The position numbers and the translations under genes are program-made. The notes beneath the pieces are model-generated. The model was not told where the DNA came from. It searched no databases and saw nothing but the letters and a program-made list of their open reading frames with translations. This document shows, piece after piece, positions 43,807 through 53,106 of a DNA stretch of 64,000 nucleotides. The stretch is from Limobrevibacterium gyesilva (GTDB taxonomy: Bacteria > Pseudomonadota > Alphaproteobacteria > Acetobacterales > Acetobacteraceae), in contig NZ_JAPDNT010000016.1 in the NCBI RefSeq assembly GCF_025989185.1, forward strand, positions 1 through 64,000, read 5' to 3'. Numbering within the stretch: position 1 is the first letter of the stretch; each line of letters starts with the position of its first letter.

Positions 43807-43847
43807 CCCTCTCCCCTCGTGGGAGAGGGAGGGGCCCGCGAAGCGGG
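43807..43847. repeat. GC-rich intergenic palindromic repeat
   Basis: Two small inverted repeats lie side by side: CCCTCTCCC (43807-43815) with GGGAGAGGG (43821-43829), and CCCGC (43835-43839) with GCGGG (43843-43847). They lie between the divergent binding-protein and aminotransferase genes. The CCCTCTCCC/GGGAGAGGG type is common as an interspersed intergenic repeat in GC-rich proteobacteria. Confidence 0.7.
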
Positions 43848-43907
43848 AGGGTGAGGGGGGCGCACACCCCCATGGACGGATCCCGCCGGGGATGGGATCG
43901 TGCCCCC

Positions 43908-45089
43908 ATGCCATTCGCTCCTGTCGTCTCCCCTTTGGTCCGCGCCACCGGCGCCCCGCCCATCCCCGCCGCCCGCGTCTGGGCCGCCCGCTACGACGGC
44001 CGCGCCGGCCCGGAGATCGACCTCACCCAGGCCGTCCCCGGCTACCCCCCGCACGCGGACCTGCTGCAGCGTCTCGCGCGGGCCGCCGGGACCACGGACG
44101 CCGCCGGCTATGGCCCGATCGACGGCGACGCCGCCTTGCGTGAGGCGCTGGCTGCCGACCTCGCATCGTTCTACGGCGCGCCGTTGCACCCGGACGACGT
44201 CGCCATCACCGCCGGCTGCAACCTCGCCTTCGGCATGGCCATGACCGTCGCCGCCGCCCCTGGCGACTCCGTGCTGCTGCCTGCGCCGTGGTATTTCAAC
44301 CATCACATGGCACTGACCATGCACGGCATCGAAACGGTGCCGCTGCCCTGCCGCCCCGAGGACGGCTTCATCCCCGATCCTGACCGCGCGGCGGCCCTGA
44401 TCGATGCCCGCACCCGCGCCATCGTCCTGGTCACGCCCAACAACCCCACCGGCGCCATCTACCCGGCGGACACCATCGCTCGCTTCGCTGCCCTGTGCCG
44501 CGCCCGCGGCCTGTGGCTGGTGCTGGACGAGACCTATCGCGATTTCCTGCCGGCCGAGGCCACGCCGCCGCACACCGTCTTCGCCGACCCCGCATGGCGC
44601 GACAGCGTCGTGCATCTCTATTCGTTCTCGAAATCCTACTGCGTGCCCGGCCATCGCGTCGGCGCCATCGTCGCCGGCGGCGCCTTCCGCGCCGAGATGA
44701 TGAAGGTGCTGGACACCATGCAGATCTGCCCGCCGCGCGCCGCGCAGTCGGCGCTGGCCTGGGCGATCGAGGCCCTGCGCGATTGGCGCGATGCCAACCG
44801 CACGCTCATGGCCGGCCGCGCGGCCGCATTCCGCACGGCGGTCTCGCAGCTGCAAGGCTGGCGGCTGGATGCACTGGGCGCCTATTTCGCCTATCTGCGC
44901 CTGCCTGAAGGCGGGCCGGACGCGGCTGCGACGGCGGAGCGCCTGGCGGCGGAGCAGGGGCTCGCCACCTTGCCGGGCCCGTTCTTCGGCCCCGGCCAGC
45001 AGCGGCATCTGCGCCTGGCGTTCGCCAACGTCGACCTCCCCGCCATCGCGGCGGTGCCGGCGCGGCTGGTGGGCCTGCATCGCGGATAG
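43908..45089 (+). CDS. Fold-type I pyridoxal-phosphate aminotransferase
   Basis: This 393-residue enzyme has the class I/II aminotransferase motifs: TPNNPTGAIYP (Asn179), VLDETYRDF (Asp207, Tyr210) and Schiff-base Lys242 in YSFSKSYCVPGHRVG. The amino donor cannot be read from sequence. The start ATG 43908 is the first in-frame start next to the conserved N-terminal helix. It ends 8 bases before a strong hairpin. Confidence 0.92.
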   Translation: MPFAPVVSPLVRATGAPPIPAARVWAARYDGRAGPEIDLTQAVPGYPPHADLLQRLARAAGTTDAAGYGPIDGDAALREALAADLASFYGAPLHPDDVAITAGCNLAFGMAMTVAAAPGDSVLLPAPWYFNHHMALTMHGIETVPLPCRPEDGFIPDPDRAAALIDARTRAIVLVTPNNPTGAIYPADTIARFAALCRARGLWLVLDETYRDFLPAEATPPHTVFADPAWRDSVVHLYSFSKSYCVPGHRVGAIVAGGAFRAEMMKVLDTMQICPPRAAQSALAWAIEALRDWRDANRTLMAGRAAAFRTAVSQLQGWRLDALGAYFAYLRLPEGGPDAAATAERLAAEQGLATLPGPFFGPGQQRHLRLAFANVDLPAIAAVPARLVGLHRG

Positions 45090-45097
45090 GCGAGGGG

Positions 45098-45126
45098 GCG
45101 GCTCCACCGGCGTGCCGGGGAGCCGC
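45098..45126. terminator. Strong hairpin between convergent genes
   Basis: GCGGCTCC (45098-45105) pairs with GGAGCCGC (45119-45126), and inside CCGGC (45107-45111) pairs with GCCGG (45114-45118), with one bulged A. It lies just after the aminotransferase stop and before the stop of the minus-strand H1-like gene, and so can serve both. It has no T run. Confidence 0.7.
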
Positions 45127-45132
45127 GCTCCG

Positions 45133-45423
45133 TCAGGCGGCGGCGCGCACCTTGCGGGCCTTCGCCGGGCGGGCGGCCGCGGCCTTGCGCTTCGTCGCGT
45201 TCGTCTTCGCCCCGTTCGCCTTGCCGGCCTTGCGCTCGGCGGCCTGCGCCGCCTTGGCCTTGTCGCGCGCGACTTTCAGCGCGTCACGGATGGCGGACTG
45301 GGCGGCCTTGGCGACCTCGGCCTGCCGCGCCTCGGGGATCTCGTTCAGGGCCGCGAAGAAGGCTTCGGTCACGTTCTTCGTTCCGCGGGGGGCTCGCGCC
45401 CGGGCCGTCTCGGAATTCGCCAT
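45133..45423 (-). CDS. Small Lys/Ala-rich (histone H1-like) protein
   Basis: This 96-residue protein has an acidic/neutral N-terminal helix (TEAFFAALNEIPEARQAEVAK) and a C-terminal half made almost only of Lys, Ala and Arg (KAKAAQAAERKAGKANGAKT and beyond). This composition recalls histone H1-like and H1/AlgP tail proteins that bind DNA without sequence preference. No known catalytic motif is seen, so the DNA-binding role is inferred from composition. A TATA-poor region with no clear promoter lies upstream. Confidence 0.7.
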   Translation of the reverse strand: MANSETARARAPRGTKNVTEAFFAALNEIPEARQAEVAKAAQSAIRDALKVARDKAKAAQAAERKAGKANGAKTNATKRKAAAARPAKARKVRAAA

Positions 45424-45837
45424 GCGTTATTCTCGCTTTCATGTACAAAACAGTATCACCGAAGGATGGCTTTCGGGGCCTTCCTGCGGTTCAGGTGAGA
45501 GTACCGGCGTCGCGCGCGGGACAGGCCCGCGTATCCCAGCCTTTACAGATATTGACATGAAAGTGAAACCGCGTTCTGGGTCCGGTGTTACGATCCGCCT
45601 GCATGATGGCCATACCGTCTGCGCGTGCCCGATATTTGCCGGTCCTTCCATCTGCTCCCCGATTTTCTTGCCATCTGCCCTGTACCCGCCCAATCAGGCT
45701 GCCCGCGGCCGGATTGGTCGCTCCTCTGCCACGGCCCCGCCGCCTTACCCGGACCGCGGCCGCAGGCGGTCTGGACAAGCCGCGCTCCCACCCGGCAAGG
45801 TCCGCCCGGCGCCCTCCGGCGCAAGGAGCTTCGCGAT
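45424..45837. other. Intergenic region upstream of the TPR protein
   Basis: These 414 bases must hold the promoters of the H1-like gene and of the TPR gene. TTGACA occurs at 45552-45557, but no -10 sequence lies at the right distance. A frame continues upstream of the chosen TTG start and lacks family-like sequence. I see no RNA gene or hairpin. Confidence 0.4.
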
Positions 45838-46422
45838 TTGCTGAGTTGGATTTTCGGCACGGCTGCCGTCCTGATCTGGGCAACCCTCAGCGCCCTCGTG
45901 TGGTACTACATCACATCCGCGAACCGCAGGAACGAGCGGATACAGGGCGACCAGCGGGCCCATCTGTTCCTCAATTCCGAGAGCCAGATCGCCGACGTCG
46001 TGCGTCAGTTCCCGCGCAGCGGAGTCGCCGCCGTCCGCCACGCCGAGTTCGCCACCGCCGCCTCCAACTGGGACGAGGCGCACCAGCGCTGGTCGGTGGT
46101 GCGCCGCCGTTTCCCGAAGGATCCGCGCGGCTACATCGTCGGCGCCCGCGTGCTGCGCGAGCTTGGCCGCCCTGACGAAGCGGAGGCGGTCCTCGCCCGG
46201 GCCCGGCGCCACGTGCGCCCCACGGCGGAAATCGACATCGCCTTCGCTGCCGCCGCCCATGGGCGCCAGGCGTGGAAGGAGGCCGCCCGCCGCTGGGCCG
46301 TGGTGCGCCGGCGCCATCCCAAACACAAGGCCGGCTATCTCCAGGGCGCCGCCGCTCTGCGCCAGATCGGCAAGGCGGCGGAGGCCGACGCCCTTGTGGA
46401 AGCCGCAAAAACGCTGGCCTGA
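45838..46422 (+). CDS. Membrane-anchored TPR-like protein
   Basis: This 194-residue protein begins with a membrane helix (SWIFGTAAVLIWATLSALVWYYI) and continues with paired helices whose pattern (NWDEAHQRWSVVRRRFPKDP, then QAWKEAARRWAVVRRRHPKH) is that of tetratricopeptide-like repeats about 67 residues apart. It is probably a scaffold on the cytoplasmic side or periplasm. TTG 45838 with AAGGAG at 45823-45828 is chosen; an ATG at 45625 gives a leader without any sensible signal. Function unknown. Confidence 0.65.
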   Translation: MLSWIFGTAAVLIWATLSALVWYYITSANRRNERIQGDQRAHLFLNSESQIADVVRQFPRSGVAAVRHAEFATAASNWDEAHQRWSVVRRRFPKDPRGYIVGARVLRELGRPDEAEAVLARARRHVRPTAEIDIAFAAAAHGRQAWKEAARRWAVVRRRHPKHKAGYLQGAAALRQIGKAAEADALVEAAKTLA

Positions 46423-46445
46423 GCGAACCCGGGCCCGGACCGCCG

Positions 46446-47057
46446 TCAGGCCGCCGCGCTCGGCCGCGCCTTCACCCGCGCGAACCAGGCGCCGATATTC
46501 GTCAGCTCCGGATTGAGCGGCTGCCCCACCGTCGCGCCGAAGTCCAGGAATGCGAACAGCAGCACGTCGGCCAGCGTGAACCGCGCGCCGCACACGAACG
46601 CCTTCCCCTGCATCTGCTTGTCGAGCCAGGCCAGCTTCTCCTGCGCCACCAGCTTCAGGTCGTCGGCCGCCTGCGGAATCACCCGGATGCGGTCGCGGAA
46701 CAGCTTCAGCCCCTCGGCGAAGCGGAATCCGTTGCCCAGCGGCTCGACGATGTTGAGGTCGATCCGCCGCGTCCACATCCGCGTCTCCGCCCGCTCCCGC
46801 GCCGTCGATCCGAGCAGCGACGCACCCGGCGCGACCTCGTCGAGATATTCGCAGATCGCGGTGATCTCGGTCAGCACGCTGCCGTCGTCCAGTTCCAGCG
46901 CCGGCATCTGCCCCATCGGGTTCTTCGCCAGATAGGGCGCGCGCCGGTTCTCGCCGCCGCGCAGGTCGATCTCGGTCTTCGGGACGTCGATCCCGCGCTC
47001 GGCCATGAACATGCGCACCACCCGGGGGTTGGGCCCCACGGAATTGTAGAACAGCAT
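46446..47057 (-). CDS. Glutathione S-transferase family protein
   Basis: This 203-residue protein has a thioredoxin-like N-terminal domain (LFYNSVGPNPRVVRMFMAERG, with cis-Pro region MGQMPALEL) and a helical C-terminal domain (about 85-200) that ends FTLADVLLFAFLDFG. It would conjugate or reduce with glutathione. CAAGGAGGAA precedes ATG 47057. The copy-2 repeat begins 31 bases upstream of the start, so the promoter lies in or beyond that element. Confidence 0.92.
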   Translation of the reverse strand: MLFYNSVGPNPRVVRMFMAERGIDVPKTEIDLRGGENRRAPYLAKNPMGQMPALELDDGSVLTEITAICEYLDEVAPGASLLGSTARERAETRMWTRRIDLNIVEPLGNGFRFAEGLKLFRDRIRVIPQAADDLKLVAQEKLAWLDKQMQGKAFVCGARFTLADVLLFAFLDFGATVGQPLNPELTNIGAWFARVKARPSAAA

Positions 47058-47088
47058 CGATTCCTCCTTGTCCGTTGCGAAGAAAGCC

Positions 47089-47164
47089 AGCCCTTTGTTT
47101 TCAGTGGCCTGCTGGCCCCTGCGTCCGCCGCAAGATGCGGCGAACTTCGGGGGCAGGACACTAG
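47089..47164. repeat. 76-base dispersed repeat, copy 2 (element B)
   Basis: This copy is identical to 41935-42010 except for one base. It fills the gap between the GST start and the end of the second chromate-transporter half. Its right end supplies that gene's TAG stop on the minus strand (CTA at 47161-47163). Confidence 0.95.
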
Positions 47165-47685
47165 CCGGCGCCGAGAACACCCAGCAGCCCGCCGCCGCCC
47201 AGCAGCCACAGCGGATGCAGCCGCGTTGCCAGCGACAACCCCGCCACCACGGCGGTCACCGCGGTCAGCGCCAGGTTCACGTCCGCGGCCTTCACGATCA
47301 CCGCCGCCGTGGCCGCCACGAACCCCACCGTCACCGGCGTGATCCCGGCCTGCACCACGCGGCGCCACGGCTTGTCGCGGAAGCGGTGCCAGACGCTCAC
47401 CGTCGCCATGGTCAGCACGGAAGACGGCCCGATGATCCCCACGGTCGCCACCAGCGCCCCCGGCAGCCCGGCCACCCGGAAGCCGATCAGGGTCGCCACC
47501 ATCAGGTTCGGCCCGGGGGCCGCCTGGGCCAGCGCGAACAGCGATGCGAAATCCGTCGCCGTCATCCAGCGATGCACCTCCACCACCTCGCGCTGCATCT
47601 CCGGCAGCACCGTGTTGCCGCCGCCGAAGGCCAGCAGCGACAGGCGCAGGAAGATCCCTGCCAGCGACAGCAACGTATCGGTCAC
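47161..47685 (-). CDS. Chromate transporter half (ChrA-type), second part
   Basis: This 174-residue membrane protein has about four to five helices and matches the C-terminal ChrA half: LSLLAFGGGNTVLPEMQREV, TATDFASLFALAQAAPGPN and GFVAATAAVIVKAADV. ChrA pairs exchange or export chromate/sulfate. It starts with GTG 47685, overlapping the first half by 4 bases, so the two short chains act together. Its TAG stop is the first three bases of the element-B repeat; the true C-terminus may have been shifted by it. Confidence 0.85.
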   Translation of the reverse strand: MTDTLLSLAGIFLRLSLLAFGGGNTVLPEMQREVVEVHRWMTATDFASLFALAQAAPGPNLMVATLIGFRVAGLPGALVATVGIIGPSSVLTMATVSVWHRFRDKPWRRVVQAGITPVTVGFVAATAAVIVKAADVNLALTAVTAVVAGLSLATRLHPLWLLGGGGLLGVLGAG

Positions 47686-48248
47686 GCCCGAAGCTGCCAC
47701 GCCACCAGCACGCTCAGCGGCGCCATCACCAGCATGGTCGGCAACAGCGGCCAATGCAGCGCCGCGATCGCGACGAAGCACAGGACGGCCACGCCGGCGC
47801 CCACCGGCCGGCGCCACAGCGGCGCGGCGATCTTGCACGCCAGCGCCACCAGCAGCCCGGCCGCCCCCGCCGCCAGCCCCGCGAACAGCCGCCGCACCAG
47901 CGGCTCGTGCTGGAACCGCGCATAGACCATGCCGAGCAGGATCACGATCACCACCGGCGCCGCCATCAGGCCGGCCAAAGCCGCGCAGGCGCCCAGCGGC
48001 CCACGGAAGCGCAGCCCCACGGCCGCCGCCAGGTTGATCGCGTTGCCGCCGGGCAGGAACTGGCACAGCGCCAGCAGGTCGGTGAACTCGCTGCCCGACA
48101 GCCAGCGCCGCTGCTCCACCACCATCTGCCGGGCCAGCGGCAGCACGCCGCCGAAGCCGATGATCCCTACGCTCAGGAACCCCATGAACAGCGCGGCGGT
48201 GGTCGGCTTGGCATGGGCCACGGGCGGGGTGATCACGGCGTCGGACAT
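47682..48248 (-). CDS. Chromate transporter half (ChrA-type), first part
   Basis: This 188-residue membrane protein has the N-terminal ChrA half: LSVGIIGFGGVLPLARQMVVEQRRWLSGSEFTDLLALCQFLPGGNAINLAAAVG, in which FGGVLPLA and the PGGN segment are typical. The two genes form a short-chain (bidomain-split) CHR pair, overlapping by 4 bases. Chromate transport is the usual role; sulfate or other oxyanions are possible. Confidence 0.88.
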   Translation of the reverse strand: MSDAVITPPVAHAKPTTAALFMGFLSVGIIGFGGVLPLARQMVVEQRRWLSGSEFTDLLALCQFLPGGNAINLAAAVGLRFRGPLGACAALAGLMAAPVVIVILLGMVYARFQHEPLVRRLFAGLAAGAAGLLVALACKIAAPLWRRPVGAGVAVLCFVAIAALHWPLLPTMLVMAPLSVLVAWQLRA

Positions 48249-48303
48249 GTGGCATGGATAGGACGGTTGCCGCGCATCGGCAATCGGTTCGCAGGGAGAT
48301 CAG

Positions 48304-48849
48304 ATGAGCGGCTATTGCCTCGTCGCACCAGGCCACCCCGTGCACGAGTCCTATCACGCCACCGAATACGGCTTCCCCCAGCGCGACGAGACTGTGCTGT
48401 TCGAGCGCCTGTGCCTGGAGATCATGCAGGCCGGCCTGTCGTGGGAACTGGTGCTGAAGCGCCGCGACGGCATGCGCCGGGCCTTCCTGGGCTGGGACGT
48501 CGACCGCGTCGCCGCCATGGGCCCTGCCGATGAGGCGCGCCTGCTCGCCGACCCCGCCATCATCCGCAACCGCCTGAAGGTCGCCGCCATCATCGAGAAT
48601 GCGCGCCGCATCCAGGCCCTGCGCACCAGCCATGGCGGCTTCGCGAGCTGGCTGGACACCCATCACCCGCGCGAGAAGCCGGCCTGGATCAAGCTGTTCC
48701 GCGCCAGCTTCAAGTTCACGGGCGGCGAGATCGTGGGCGAGTTCCTCATGAGCCTCGGCTATTTGCCCGGCGCCCATGCCGAGGATTGCCCCGTTCACGC
48801 GCGCATCCTCGCCCTGCGCCCGCCCTGGCTCGCCGCCGCTGGCGGCTGA
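48304..48849 (+). CDS. tag: DNA-3-methyladenine glycosylase I
   Basis: This 181-residue repair enzyme removes 3-methyladenine. Cys5, His18, His158 and Cys162 match the four zinc-snap ligands of E. coli Tag (Cys4, His17, His175, Cys179). Conserved blocks are LFERLCLEIMQAGLSWELVLKRR and FKFTGGEIVGEFLMSLG. It starts 55 bases from the divergent chromate-transporter gene. Confidence 0.93.
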   Translation: MSGYCLVAPGHPVHESYHATEYGFPQRDETVLFERLCLEIMQAGLSWELVLKRRDGMRRAFLGWDVDRVAAMGPADEARLLADPAIIRNRLKVAAIIENARRIQALRTSHGGFASWLDTHHPREKPAWIKLFRASFKFTGGEIVGEFLMSLGYLPGAHAEDCPVHARILALRPPWLAAAGG

Positions 48850-48903
48850 ACCCCCGGCGTCGCCGCGCTTCCAATCGGCCGCGGAAACGCGCATGCCATC
48901 CGC

Positions 48904-49665
48904 ATGGGCTCGATTGCGATCAGCCTGACCGTCGCCGCGTGCGTCTTTGCCGGAGGCGCAGGCGCGCTGTTCATGCACCACCTGCTGCCGGATTCGCATC
49001 GCACGCGCGAGACGCAGGACGTTGTCAGGCTCGGGACCGGCATGCTGTCGGTGATCGCCTCGCTCGTGCTGGGCCTGCTGATCGCAACCGCCAAGGGCAC
49101 CTACGATCGCAGCGACCACGACATCCGCAGCTACGCCGCCGAACTCATCCTGCTGAACGAGACGCTGCGCGACTACGGCCGGGATGCGTCCGAGCCGCGC
49201 CGCCTGTTGCGCGCCTACACCGGCCGGCTGCTGGAGCACAACTGGCTTGGCGCGGATGGGGAGCGCCAGATGCTGGAAGACCGGCGCTCCGGCGCGATGC
49301 TGGAGCATGTGCGCGAGGCGATCCGTGGCCTGAAGCCCGTCGATGCCGGCCAGACCTGGCTGCAGGACCAGGCGTTGCAGATCACCATCTCCCTGATGCG
49401 CCAGCGCTGGCTGCTGATCGAGCAGCAGGGGCCGAGCGTGCGACCTGTGATCGTGATCATCCTGGTCGCCTGGATCACCCTGATCTTCGCCAGTTTCGGC
49501 CTGAACGCGCCGCGCAACGCCACCGTTGTGACCGCCTTCCTGGTCTGCGCGCTGGCCATCGGCGGCGCGATCTTCCTGATCCTGGAAATGGACAACCCGT
49601 TCACCGGCCTGCTGCAGATTTCCAGCCGGCCGGTGGAGAACGCGCTCACGTACATGAGCCCTTGA
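48904..49665 (+). CDS. Bestrophin-like (DUF4239) membrane protein
   Basis: This 253-residue protein has an N-terminal helix (IAISLTVAACVFAGGAGALF), a second hydrophobic segment (TGMLSVIASLVLGLLIATAKG), a soluble central part, and two C-terminal helices (VIVIILVAWITLIFASFGL, VVTAFLVCALAIGGAIFLI) followed by MDNPFTGLLQISSRPV. This layout fits the DUF4239 bestrophin-like family. It may be a channel; no motif proves ion selectivity. It begins 54 bases after tag. Confidence 0.82.
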   Translation: MGSIAISLTVAACVFAGGAGALFMHHLLPDSHRTRETQDVVRLGTGMLSVIASLVLGLLIATAKGTYDRSDHDIRSYAAELILLNETLRDYGRDASEPRRLLRAYTGRLLEHNWLGADGERQMLEDRRSGAMLEHVREAIRGLKPVDAGQTWLQDQALQITISLMRQRWLLIEQQGPSVRPVIVIILVAWITLIFASFGLNAPRNATVVTAFLVCALAIGGAIFLILEMDNPFTGLLQISSRPVENALTYMSP

Positions 49666-49771
49666 GCAGGCCGGCCGATAACGCTCCGGTATCCCGGCTT
49701 GCGGCAATGCGCCGCGGCTGCGAGAATAGCCGTTCCCTAACTGCAAAGACCCCGCCGCGGAGCAGGCGCCC

Positions 49772-50698
49772 TTGTCCCTCGACCTCCCCCGGGAAGCAGC
49801 AGGCCCGGCTCTCGCTCCTGGCCGGGACGCCAGCGCGACGCTTGCCGGCATCGGTCTGACCGTACTCGGCGTGTTCCTGTTCTCCGGCTGCAACGCGCTC
49901 GCGAAATGGCTGGTCGCGAGCTATCCGGTCGGCGAGACGCTGTTCGTGCGCAGCCTCACGGCCCTGTTGCTGGTCGCCCCGTTCATCACCCGCGCCGATC
50001 TCGCCACCCTGCGGCCTGACCGGCAGTTCCGCTGGCGCCCTGGGCTGCACCTGCTGCGCGTCTTCTGCTCGGCGATCGAGGTCGGCTGCTTCTACTGGGC
50101 CCTCGTCTACATCCCGCTGGCCGACGTCTCGACCATCTACCTGGCCGGCCCGATCTACGTCACCGCGATGTCGGCGCTGTTCCTGGGCGAACAGGTGGGC
50201 TGGCGCCGCTGGACCGCCGTGCTCGCGGGCTTCGCCGGCGTGCTGGTGGCACTGCGGCCCACCGGCAACGCGCTGTCGCCGCAAGCCGTGGTCGCCGTCC
50301 TCGGCAGCCTGCTCTACGCCATCTCCCTGGTCGCCACCCGCCGCCTGCGCGGCACCCCGAATCCCGTGCTGGTGGCCTCGCAATTTGCCGCACTGCTGTT
50401 GTTGTCCGCTGCCTCGGCCGCCTTCGGCTGGGTTCTGCCCACGCCCGGCGACGCGGTGCTGCTGGCCCTGGTCGGGGCCGTCGCCATGCTGGCCTATCTC
50501 TGCGTCAACCGCGGACTGCAGCTCACCCCGGCCTCGGTAGTGGCCCCGTTCCAGTATTCCAGCATCATCTGGGCGGTGGCGCTGGGCTATGTCGTGTTCG
50601 GCGACATCCCCGGCATCAACATCGTCATCGGCGCCGCCATCATCGTCGGCGCCGGCCTCGTCATTCTGTTCCGCGAAGAGAAGCGGCGGCGAACCTGA
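49772..50698 (+). CDS. DMT-superfamily transporter (EamA)
   Basis: This 308-residue inner-membrane protein has ten hydrophobic helices in two EamA halves: GVFLFSGCNALAKWLVASYP with the first half's WALVYIPLADVSTIYLAGP, and the second half's VNRGLQLTPASVVAPFQYSSIIWAV with FGDIPG. Such proteins export amino acids, sugars or drugs. TTG 49772 is the likely start, with GGAG about 10 bases upstream; no ATG precedes the first helix. The cargo is unknown. Confidence 0.88.
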   Translation: MSLDLPREAAGPALAPGRDASATLAGIGLTVLGVFLFSGCNALAKWLVASYPVGETLFVRSLTALLLVAPFITRADLATLRPDRQFRWRPGLHLLRVFCSAIEVGCFYWALVYIPLADVSTIYLAGPIYVTAMSALFLGEQVGWRRWTAVLAGFAGVLVALRPTGNALSPQAVVAVLGSLLYAISLVATRRLRGTPNPVLVASQFAALLLLSAASAAFGWVLPTPGDAVLLALVGAVAMLAYLCVNRGLQLTPASVVAPFQYSSIIWAVALGYVVFGDIPGINIVIGAAIIVGAGLVILFREEKRRRT

Positions 50699-50820
50699 AG
50701 CGAGGCGGGCGAAACCCCGGCCGCCGCCACCGCAAGGCCCGCCGTTTTCCGCGCCGATCCCTTGCGCCCGTCCCCCCAAACCCCCGAAACTCGCCGCCGA
50801 ACGCCCCGGGAGTCCGCAGA

Positions 50821-51666
<846 letters not shown>

Positions 51667-51689
51667 AGGCGCACAGGGGGAGGGGAGCC

Positions 51690-52868
51690 GTGTTCGCGCA
51701 TTTCATCCTGGCGTTGCGGCAGGGCGGCGTTCCCGCCTCCATCACCGAATACCTGGCCCTGCTCGGCGCCATGAAGGCCGGCGTCGCCGCCTACAGTATC
51801 GACGATTTTTACTACCTCTCCCGTGCCGCCCTGGTGAAGGACGAGCGCCACCTCGACCGCTTCGACCGCATCTTCGGCGAATGCTTCAAGGGCCTGGAGC
51901 CGCCCGAAGGCGACATGACCCGGGAGCTGCCGGAGGAATGGCTACGCAAGCTCGCCGAGAAACTCCTCACCCCCGAGGAGATGGCGCAGATCGAGGCTCT
52001 CGGCGGCTTCGAGCAGCTGATGGAAACCCTGCGCCAGCGCCTGGCCGAACAGCAAGGCCGCCACCAGGGCGGCGCGAAATGGATCGGCACCGCCGGCACC
52101 TCGCCCTTCGGCGCCTACGGCTACAACCCCGAAGGCGTGCGCATCGGCCAGGACGAGAGCCGCCACCGCCGCGCGGTGAAAGTGTGGGACAGGCGCGAGT
52201 TCAAGGACCTCGACGACGACGTCGAGCTCGGCACCCGCAACATGAAGCTCGCCTTGCGCCGCCTGCGCCGCTTCGCCCGCCAGGGTGCGGCCACCGAGCT
52301 CGACCTGCCCGACACCATCCGCTCGACCGCCAACAACGCCGGCCATCTCGACCTGAAGCTGGTGGCGGAGCGCCACAACACCGTGAAGGTACTGCTGTTC
52401 CTCGATGTCGGCGGCTCGATGGACGAGCACGTGCGCGTCTCTGAGGAACTGTTCTCGGCCGCCCGCAGCGAGTTCAAGCATCTCGAATATTTCTACTTCC
52501 ACAACTGCCCGTACGAGCGGGTCTGGAAGACCAACCGCCGCCGCCAGGAACACCAGATTGCGACGCACGAGGTCCTGCGCACCTATGGCCCCGACTACAA
52601 GCTGATCTTCGTCGGCGACGCCAGCATGAGCCCCTATGAAATCAGCCACGGCGGCGGCAGCGTGGAACACTGGAACGAGGAAGCCGGCAGCGTCTGGATG
52701 CAGCGCCTCACCACGCATTACCGCCGCAGTGCCTGGCTCAACCCGTGCCCCGAACGCGCCTGGCATCACGTCATGTCCATCGCCATGCTGCGCGACCTCA
52801 TGGGGGGCCGCATGTTCCCGCTCACCCTTGGCGGGCTCGACGACATGACCAGGGACCTCAGCCGATAA
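51690..52868 (+). CDS. VWA-domain protein (CoxE-like), partner of the MoxR ATPase
   Basis: This 392-residue cytoplasmic protein has an N-terminal helical part (about 1-130), a glycine-rich linker and a C-terminal VWA domain. The MIDAS site reads FLDVGGSMDEH (Asp239, Gly241, Ser243), so it is DxGxS rather than the usual DxSxS, which is common in the CoxE branch. The GTG start at 51690 follows GGGGGAGGGGAG. Together with the ATPase it is expected to mature a metalloenzyme that is not encoded here. Confidence 0.92.
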   Translation: MFAHFILALRQGGVPASITEYLALLGAMKAGVAAYSIDDFYYLSRAALVKDERHLDRFDRIFGECFKGLEPPEGDMTRELPEEWLRKLAEKLLTPEEMAQIEALGGFEQLMETLRQRLAEQQGRHQGGAKWIGTAGTSPFGAYGYNPEGVRIGQDESRHRRAVKVWDRREFKDLDDDVELGTRNMKLALRRLRRFARQGAATELDLPDTIRSTANNAGHLDLKLVAERHNTVKVLLFLDVGGSMDEHVRVSEELFSAARSEFKHLEYFYFHNCPYERVWKTNRRRQEHQIATHEVLRTYGPDYKLIFVGDASMSPYEISHGGGSVEHWNEEAGSVWMQRLTTHYRRSAWLNPCPERAWHHVMSIAMLRDLMGGRMFPLTLGGLDDMTRDLSR

Positions 52869-53106
52869 CATTCCGACGCACCGGTGACACCGGCGCCGAA
52901 GCGGCTAGGTTCCACCGCCACGAATGTGACACGATCGCATGCGGGCCCGGAAGAACGGAGCAGCGAAGGCTTTGCCTTCGCGTCAAGGGCGCCCCACCCG
53001 CATTCCCTGCGATGCCGCCGGGTGCCGTCCACGGGGTTTGAGCCTTTCGAGGCGGGTCCGGCAAGGCCCTGCCGTGCGGCCCGTCTGCCGCCAGGAGTGA
53101 TGCCCG

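Noticed and set aside
45552-45557. TTGACA upstream of the TPR gene
   Set aside because: There is no -10 hexamer at a suitable distance.
47161-49893. A minus-strand frame that would fuse the second chromate half with 736 upstream residues
   Set aside because: The extra part is antisense to the tag, DUF4239 and DMT genes and lacks any family similarity; GTG 47685 with overlap to the first half explains the gene.
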